Shown here one piece after another: positions 52,418 to 57,630 of a stretch of DNA of 57,630 nucleotides. The translations under genes and the position numbers were made by a program. Source of the stretch: Thermopetrobacter sp. TC1. GTDB taxonomy: Bacteria; Pseudomonadota; Alphaproteobacteria; Rhizobiales; Aestuariivirgaceae. The notes under the pieces are model-generated. The model had not been told where the DNA came from and ran no database searches. It saw only the letters and a list, made by a program, of their open reading frames with translations. The stretch is taken from contig NZ_JQKX01000001.1 in NCBI RefSeq assembly GCF_000746275.1, positions 1 to 57,630 of the forward strand. Direction: 5' to 3'. Every line of letters starts with the position of its first letter. Position 1 is the first letter of the stretch.

Positions 52418-54292
52418 TCAAAGCGGCGCGCAGGCCTTCTTCAGCCATTCCTGCGCTGATGTATCGCCCAGCTCTTCAAGCAGCGGCAGGATTACGCGCG
52501 CCACATGCGCATGATAGGCATCAAGCCAGGCGCGTTCCTCGGCACTCAGCAGGGACGGCTCGATCAGGCGCCTGTCGATCGGCGCCAGTGTCAGCGTTTC
52601 AAAGGAGAGCATGGCCCGCTCCTCGCCCTCCCGCCGCTCGGCCTTTCTGCACAGTATGAGGTTTTCGATGCGGATACCGTAATGCCCCTCGCGGTAATAG
52701 CCCGGCTCGTTGGAGGTGATCATGCCGGGGCGCAACGCCACATCGCCGCCCCGGGAGATGCGCTGCGGCCCTTCGTGTACGGAGAGGAAGGCGCCCACGC
52801 CATGGCCGGTGCCGTGATCATAATCCAGCCCGTGCTGCCACAGGGGCTGCCGCGCAAGTCCATCCAGCTGCGCGCCTGTGGTCCCTTCGGGAAAACGAAT
52901 GCGGGAGAGCGCAATCATGCCTTTCAGCACCAGGGTGAAATGAAATTTCTGCTCCGGCCGGGGCGTCAGATCAGGCGGGCCGATGAAGACCGTGCGCGTG
53001 ACATCCGTGGTGCCGTCCCGGTACTGCCCGCCGGAATCGACAAGATAAAGCGAGCCGGGTTTTAAGGGCCGCACCGTGTCACAGGTGACACGGTAGTGCA
53101 CGATGGCACCATTGGGCCCGGCACCGGAGATGGTGTCGAAGGAAATGTCGAAAAGCGCGCTGCCCAGCGCCTCGGCTGTTTCGATGCGAAATGCTTCAAG
53201 CTTCGCCACCGCGTCGATCTCGTCCACCTCCCCGCGCGCAGCCGCCTCCTCAAGCCAGGCCAGAAAACGGCACAGCGCCACACCATCCCGCATATGCGCC
53301 GCGCGCATACCCTCCTGCTCGGCTTCCGTCTTGCAAGCCTTGGGCATCAGGCAGGGATCCTCGCCCTCAACGACGGAAACCCCCGCCTCTTCCAGCCACA
53401 GATACAAAGCCTCGGCCGCGTGCGCCGGATCGATGAGTACCCGTGCCTCTCCCGGCAGAGAGGCAATGGCCGTCTTGAGCATCTCGGGAGCGAGGATCTC
53501 CACATGCCCGGCAAGCGCCTTTTGCATATCATCCGGCACTTTCTGCGGCGCGATGAACAGGCGGGCCGGCCCCTGAAGCGGCACCAGCGCGAAGGCCAGC
53601 ACCACCGGCGTGTGCGGAATATCCCGGCCGCGGATGTTGAACAGCCAGCTGATCGAATCCGTCAGCGTGATCAGCGCATGTGTCGCCTGCCGCTCGGCAA
53701 GGGCGCGCTTCACATCCTTAAGCTTTTCGCTCACGGAGCGCCCGGCCAGAGACTCAGGCTGCAGAAAGATCGGGGTGTCTGGCTCCGGCGGCCTGTCTGC
53801 CCACAAGGCATCCACGGGATTGGTCCAGACAGGTTCAAAAGCCGCACCGCGCTTCTTGAGTGCCTTGCGCCAGCGGCCCGCCTGGCCTTTCGTCATCAGC
53901 CACGGATCGAAAACCACCCGCGCTGAGGCTTCAAGCCGCTCTGCCAGCCAGTCTTGCGGCTTCACATGCGGCACCTGCAGGATTTCGAACAGATCGCCCC
54001 GCACCTGCTGGCGCGCCTGAATGGTATAGCGCCCGTCCACGAACAGCGCCGCCCCTTTGGCCAGCACCACCAGCAAACCGGCCGAACCGGTAAATCCCGT
54101 CAGCCACTTCAGCCGTTCATCACAGGCGCGCAGATATTCGTTCTGCCAGGCATCGGATCGCGGCAAGACGAAAGCATCCACCTTTTCCGCCCGCATCCAT
54201 GCCCTTAAGGCATCAAGCCGCTCTTTTGCCTTTTCCGGCTCGGCATCATCAACAAAGCTCTGAAATCGCGTGCGTTTTATCCGGCAGCTCAT
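52418..54292 (-). CDS. Aminopeptidase P family metallopeptidase, long form
   Basis: 624 residues, M24 family. It removes the N-terminal residue from Xaa-Pro peptides. Two creatinase-like N-domains (about residues 1-310) precede the pita-bread catalytic domain. Metal ligands are kept: Asp pair in LVDSGGQYRDGTTDVTRT, His in GTGHGVGAFLSVHEGP, Glu in ITSNEPGYY and Glu in GIRIENL. The length matches the three-domain XPNPEP1-like form rather than the about 440-residue PepP. Start ATG at MSCRIKRTRF with AAGGA upstream; 31 in-frame codons before it are unlikely to be translated. Confidence 0.93.
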   Translation of the reverse strand: MSCRIKRTRFQSFVDDAEPEKAKERLDALRAWMRAEKVDAFVLPRSDAWQNEYLRACDERLKWLTGFTGSAGLLVVLAKGAALFVDGRYTIQARQQVRGDLFEILQVPHVKPQDWLAERLEASARVVFDPWLMTKGQAGRWRKALKKRGAAFEPVWTNPVDALWADRPPEPDTPIFLQPESLAGRSVSEKLKDVKRALAERQATHALITLTDSISWLFNIRGRDIPHTPVVLAFALVPLQGPARLFIAPQKVPDDMQKALAGHVEILAPEMLKTAIASLPGEARVLIDPAHAAEALYLWLEEAGVSVVEGEDPCLMPKACKTEAEQEGMRAAHMRDGVALCRFLAWLEEAAARGEVDEIDAVAKLEAFRIETAEALGSALFDISFDTISGAGPNGAIVHYRVTCDTVRPLKPGSLYLVDSGGQYRDGTTDVTRTVFIGPPDLTPRPEQKFHFTLVLKGMIALSRIRFPEGTTGAQLDGLARQPLWQHGLDYDHGTGHGVGAFLSVHEGPQRISRGGDVALRPGMITSNEPGYYREGHYGIRIENLILCRKAERREGEERAMLSFETLTLAPIDRRLIEPSLLSAEERAWLDAYHAHVARVILPLLEELGDTSAQEWLKKACAPL

Positions 54293-54678
54293 GCCATGAT
54301 CCTTGTGCTTTTTTTGAGGCCACTTCCGCAAACGCAAGAACAGCGAAAGGCTCATGCCCTTGTCCTGTAAAGAGTGCGCGTTCAAGGCCTTCCCTGTGTG
54401 GTGATGCCCGGGCCAGGGCAGGGCATCAAGAGAAAAGCGGCATTTTTCCCTTCATCCGGCCCATTCGGCCCTCACCGACAAAAGCGCGGAGCAAAGCGCC
54501 GTATGCTTTTCTGGCCGAAAGGCGATGCGGCGAAAGGCCAAAGATCGCGCCCTGAAATGTGAACATTTTGTGGCCTGGTTTCGACCAGTTCAAAATTTGA
54601 CAGCTTTTTCAATAAGATAAACGCATCATTAGGTATGCATTCAGTGCATATCCGGATTTCCGCATTTGCGCTTGTCCT
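54293..54678. other. Intergenic DNA, no gene recognised
   Basis: The region is AT-rich from about 54555 to 54660. It is probably leader and promoter DNA for the DUF1127 gene and for the divergent aminopeptidase. No hairpin with T-run and no RNA gene were recognised. Confidence 0.45.
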
Positions 54679-54700
54679 TATATGAGAACGCCCTCATATA
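54679..54700. promoter_or_regulatory. Inverted repeat, possible operator
   Basis: TATATGAG-AACGCC-CTCATATA, perfect 8-bp arms, 118 bp upstream of the DUF1127 start. An AT-rich dyad with a 6-nt centre is typical of a dimeric repressor site. Regulator unknown. Confidence 0.4.
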
Positions 54701-54817
54701 GGGGGCGAACAGTTGGTCGGGCTGCACGGGTTGGCAAGGCGGGGCGCCCTCCCCCGCCGGAAACACCGCGACAACCAGGCCATCGCACTCCCTCGTGTGA
54801 ACGCGGAGTTAGGAGCC

Positions 54818-55024
54818 ATGAGCATTCTCGCGCATGCCCATGCAGACAGGTTGCCCTCTCTGCTCGAGACCGTCCGCCAGGGCGTGAAGCAGGCCATTGC
54901 CCGGTATCGTCACCGCATCGCCTGCCAGCGCGCCGAGGCGGAGCTGATGGAGATGAGCGACCGCGAGCTTGCCGATCTCGGAATCACCCGCGGCGAAATC
55001 CATCAGAAGGTCTGGGGTCAGTAA
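54818..55024 (+). CDS. DUF1127 family protein
   Basis: 68 residues. Arg-rich helix-loop-helix with the family end MEMSDRELADLGITRGEI. DUF1127 proteins of alphaproteobacteria are small cytosolic proteins, some of which bind RNA or take part in phosphate/carbon responses. Start ATG directly after AGGAGCC. A strong terminator follows at 55119, so it is monocistronic. Confidence 0.85.
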   Translation: MSILAHAHADRLPSLLETVRQGVKQAIARYRHRIACQRAEAELMEMSDRELADLGITRGEIHQKVWGQ

Positions 55025-55118
55025 GTTTAAGATCGGTTTCCCCTCCCTCTGACGAAGCAGGCCAGGCAAAGAAGTTTCTTCCCTCCCTCTTCTTCTTTCC
55101 TCCCTGGCTTCAAGACTT

Positions 55119-55149
55119 CCCCGGCCCCTCCCGGCCGGGGATTTTTTTA
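55119..55149 (+). terminator. Strong terminator of the DUF1127 gene
   Basis: CCCCGGCC, a 6-nt loop, GGCCGGGG, then ATTTTTTT. Confidence 0.85.
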
Positions 55150-55172
55150 TCCCTTGTCCGATGCCGCCAGCA

Positions 55173-56258
55173 TCAGCGCCCCTTGCGCAGCACCAGGGTG
55201 GACCAGCCATCACTGCGGATGCGAAAGGCGTGTTCAAAACCCAGTGCAGTATAGCGCATCAGCACCATGGCCTCCTGCTCAATGAGAAGGCCGGAGAGCA
55301 CAAGCCATCCGCCATCCGCCACACAGGCGTTTATAGTGCGGGCCATGGCCCGCAGCGGCCCGGCAAGGATGTTGGCCATGACCAGATCATAGCCGCGACA
55401 GGCCGCCCTTTGCTTTTTAACAGCAACGCGCCGCCGTCCGCTGCCAAATCCAGTGGCCAGACGTATGTATCCCAGGGGCATGAACCGCCGCAGGGCCGCC
55501 TCCGCCCCCTGTGCAGCGGGGCCGGTGTGTACGCGTTTGAAGTTCCTTTGGCCTGGCCGACGCCGCCCTCCGGCCCGCCAGGGGGGCTGGGGCAGGCGCT
55601 GCTGGCGCACCAGCGCATGGCGCACGCCATCGGCCACGACCGTGCGCACCAGGGGCCTTGTCTGATTCAGACGGAAGTTTTCAGCCGCCACCTTCAGCGC
55701 GGTGGCATCGATATCCGTGGCCAGCACCGGAATGTGCCACAGCCGCACCGCCGCCATGGCGAGAACGCCCGAGCCCGTGCCCACATCCAGCGCCTGACGG
55801 GGAGAAAATCCGGCCCGTTGCATCTTTTGCAAAGCCAGCAGGCAGCCCTGGGTGGTGCCATGATGGCCGGTGCCGAAGGCCTGACCCGCCTCCAGCTCAA
55901 GAGGGATGCTGCCCGCAGGCACTTTCCCGCGATCATGCCGGCCATGCAAAAAGAAGCGCCCGGCCCGCACCGGCGAAAGCCGCCGCTGGGATTCACGCAC
56001 CCAGTCCAGCTCGGGCAGGGCTACCGCCCGCAGCACCGATGGCGCAAAGCCCGCAGGTTTCAGCACCGCCGCCAGTGCCTCAATATCAGGAGGCGCCTCA
56101 TAAAGCGCCTCCACCTGCCACAGATCGGCCGCCTCATCCACCTCGAACACCGAAACCGCCGCCGCTTCCGGCACCCCCGCCTCGGACAGCACCGTCGCCA
56201 GCCGCCCCGCCGCCTCTTTCGGCAGGGCCCGGCTCAGCATGCGCACCAATGCGCTCAT
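55173..56258 (-). CDS. prmA: Ribosomal protein L11 methyltransferase with insertion
   Basis: 361 residues against the usual 285-300. SAM-dependent enzyme that trimethylates ribosomal protein L11. The N-terminal L11-binding domain is about residues 1-70. The linker is followed by LELEAGQAFGTGHHGTTQGC, the SAM motif LDVGTGSGVLAMAA, TDIDATALKVAAEN and the catalytic MANILAGPL. Between VVADGVRH and YDLVMANI lie about 70 residues rich in Arg, Gly, Gln and Ala (about 215-288) where homologues have about ten. The frame is intact across it. The C-terminal SGLLIEQ and YTALGF match the family. Confidence 0.9.
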   Translation of the reverse strand: MSALVRMLSRALPKEAAGRLATVLSEAGVPEAAAVSVFEVDEAADLWQVEALYEAPPDIEALAAVLKPAGFAPSVLRAVALPELDWVRESQRRLSPVRAGRFFLHGRHDRGKVPAGSIPLELEAGQAFGTGHHGTTQGCLLALQKMQRAGFSPRQALDVGTGSGVLAMAAVRLWHIPVLATDIDATALKVAAENFRLNQTRPLVRTVVADGVRHALVRQQRLPQPPWRAGGRRRPGQRNFKRVHTGPAAQGAEAALRRFMPLGYIRLATGFGSGRRRVAVKKQRAACRGYDLVMANILAGPLRAMARTINACVADGGWLVLSGLLIEQEAMVLMRYTALGFEHAFRIRSDGWSTLVLRKGR

Positions 56259-56395
56259 GAACGCTCCTTTCGCAACGGTATCTCCCTTTTCCTGCGGGCG
56301 TTATATACCGCAGCGATCATGCGAGGCGAGAGATGCCGCGCATCATACGCCCTTATTTCACGAAAATGCCGGTGCGGCCCCTGGAAGAAAGTCGT

Positions 56396-57196
56396 TCAGC
56401 GCTTGCCGGGCACGCCGGTGGCACCCAGGAAGATGGCCGCCTGCGAGCGCACGTTGCTCATGCGGGCGCCGGCAAAGCGCGCGCCGATGAATCGGCCCTT
56501 GGTGAGCGAGGCGCCGGAGAGATTGGCCCCGCGGAAATCCGCGCCGGAAAAGTCGCTCTCCTCGGCCGCCGCACCCGTCAGCTCCGCGTTGCGAAAATCG
56601 GCCCAGCGAAAATCACCGCCAATGATCACCGCCCGCAGCATATGCGCCCCCACGAAGCGGGCGCGGCGAAAGCGCGAGTTTTCCATCACCACGTCCTTCA
56701 TGAAGCTTTCGGAGAAATCGGCGTCATCCCCGTAAGCGAAGGAAAATTCCGTGCCGAACAGGAAGGCGCGCCTGAAATCCGCTCCGCGCAGCATGGTGTC
56801 GGCGAGATTGGTGTGAAACAGATCGGCGCTTTTCAGGTCGGCGTATTCCAGGAAGCAGCCCGAAAGATCCGCCCATTTGAACGAGCTCATGCGCAGCCGC
56901 GCACCGATGAGGTCGCAGCCGGGCATTTTCGCGTTGTCGAACTTCACGCCCGTGAGATTCGCCCCGTGCAGATCAATGCCCGCAAGGTTGCGCCCCGAAA
57001 AATCACAATGGCGCAGATCGGTCTTCGGCTTTGGTGCCGCGCAATCGCCCTTCGGCAGGCGCACCCGCGGCCCTTCCCGCTCCTGCGCCGGCATCTCCAC
57101 AATGCCACCGGCAAGCACAAACACTGCAGCCGCCCCTGCCAGCACGCCGGCCCGCCGCCAGGCAGCCCGGCGCCTTTCCGGCCTGTTTGCCCGCAT
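56396..57196 (-). CDS. Exported pentapeptide-repeat protein
   Basis: 266 residues. An N-terminal basic, hydrophobic signal or anchor (RAGVLAGAAAVFVLAGGIV) is followed by about residues 60-258 of A(D/N)LxX pentapeptides (for example GRNLAGIDLHGANLTGVKF and GADFRGANLSGASLTKGRF), predicted to form a right-handed beta-helix outside the cytosol. No catalytic domain. Role unknown. A family A palindrome array lies 265 bp upstream of its start. Confidence 0.85.
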   Translation of the reverse strand: MRANRPERRRAAWRRAGVLAGAAAVFVLAGGIVEMPAQEREGPRVRLPKGDCAAPKPKTDLRHCDFSGRNLAGIDLHGANLTGVKFDNAKMPGCDLIGARLRMSSFKWADLSGCFLEYADLKSADLFHTNLADTMLRGADFRRAFLFGTEFSFAYGDDADFSESFMKDVVMENSRFRRARFVGAHMLRAVIIGGDFRWADFRNAELTGAAAEESDFSGADFRGANLSGASLTKGRFIGARFAGARMSNVRSQAAIFLGATGVPGKR

Positions 57197-57460
57197 TGCG
57201 TCTCCTCCCGTTGATTTTAAGGATCGTTATCGTTTGCAGGCCGCATTATAGACCATCCACTTCCCAAGCAAACAGCCCCGCCCCGCCGCTTAAGGGCACG
57301 GGTGCAATCCGGCGCCTTCATGAAAGGATATGCGAAAGGCAAACGTGAACCGCATGGCTTTTATCTAAGGCTGTCCTCCGCACGGACTGAGCTCAGACAC
57401 ACCGCCTTCTCTTCCATACCCCCCACCGCCAGTCGCCCCTGGACAGCCGGGACACTTCCG

Positions 57461-57597
57461 CCGGAAGGGGATTTCATCCCCTTCCGGAACGTTTTGGCCG
57501 GGTTTTCAACCCGGCCATGTCTTCCGTTGCGGCATCGGCTGATGGGCAGGGATACAATCCCTGCCCAAACGTCCGGGACGGGGATGCAATCCCCGTC
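57461..57597. repeat. Family A nested palindromic array, copy 3
   Basis: Four perfect hairpins each with a 3-nt centre: 57461-57487 (CCGGAAGGGGAT / ATCCCCTTCCGG), 57496-57516 (GGCCGGGTT / AACCCGGCC), 57544-57566 (GGGCAGGGAT / ATCCCTGCCC) and 57577-57597 (GACGGGGAT / ATCCCCGTC). AACGTTTTGG joins the first pair and CCCAAACGTCC the last, again inverted copies. The remaining intergenic DNA, 57197-57460, shows nothing recognisable. Confidence 0.85.
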
Positions 57598-57630
57598 TCG
57601 CAAGGAACACATCGTCATACCGGCGAAAGC

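Noticed and set aside
57461-57597. CRISPR-like look of regularly spaced palindromes
   Set aside because: Hairpin stems differ in sequence, spacing is irregular, there is no identical direct repeat and no cas genes.

Overview
This 57.6-kb window is GC-rich chromosomal DNA from an alphaproteobacterium. The evidence is gene content and order: nnr next to glnB-glnA with a sigma-54 type promoter, trigger factor behind a CCA-encoding tRNA-Leu, class II fumarase beside a ribbon-helix-helix protein, a DUF1127 protein, PrmA and a long-form aminopeptidase P. Order and genus cannot be fixed by eye. No rRNA, CRISPR array, phage or intact insertion sequence was seen.

Layout. 1-4.7 kb: the C-terminal end of a Hint-domain protein, a UPF0114 membrane protein, an ECF-like sigma factor and a pentapeptide-repeat membrane protein sitting among palindromic repeat arrays. 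4.9-9.2 kb: nitrogen assimilation genes (glnA, glnB) and the metabolite-repair enzyme Nnr. 9.3-13.8 kb: tRNA-Leu, trigger factor, two tiny membrane proteins, a Tat-exported sulfurtransferase, a small exported protein and tRNA-Glu. 13.9-40.1 kb: a four-gene minus-strand locus made of a giant (about 7135 aa) protein, two HlyD/MFP-type adaptors (one with a GAF-like cytosolic domain) and an M50 metalloprotease fused to an N-terminal PqqD/RRE-like domain and a C-terminal HlyD-like region. A PAS-GGDEF-EAL protein is divergent from it. 43.4-50.5 kb: moeB and cysK divergent from a tungsten aldehyde oxidoreductase (AOR) operon (four-cluster ferredoxin, W-pterin subunit, FAD subunit, MoaD-like protein). 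50.6-57.2 kb: fumC, an RHH protein, aminopeptidase P, a DUF1127 protein, prmA with an unusual insertion, and an exported pentapeptide protein.

The most unusual part is the giant-protein locus. Its product has no Sec signal. It begins with an LEPR-type motif and a DUF4347 domain that keeps a caspase/CHAT-like His and Cys. Next come eight thrombospondin-type-3 calcium-binding cassettes separated by mutually different beta-rich domains (one a legume-type lectin), then about 3000 residues of cadherin/VCBS/putative-Ig repeats. The genes behind it encode adaptors and a membrane protease, but no ABC ATPase, TolC or RTX repeats are present. My inference is a dedicated export, processing or anchoring machine for one giant surface adhesin, possibly tuned by c-di-GMP.

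A second theme is intergenic palindromes. At least three repeat families (A, B, C) recur in the window. Family A is a nested array of hairpins with 3-nt centres joined by AACGTTTTGG-like linkers, and its copies lie beside both pentapeptide-repeat genes.
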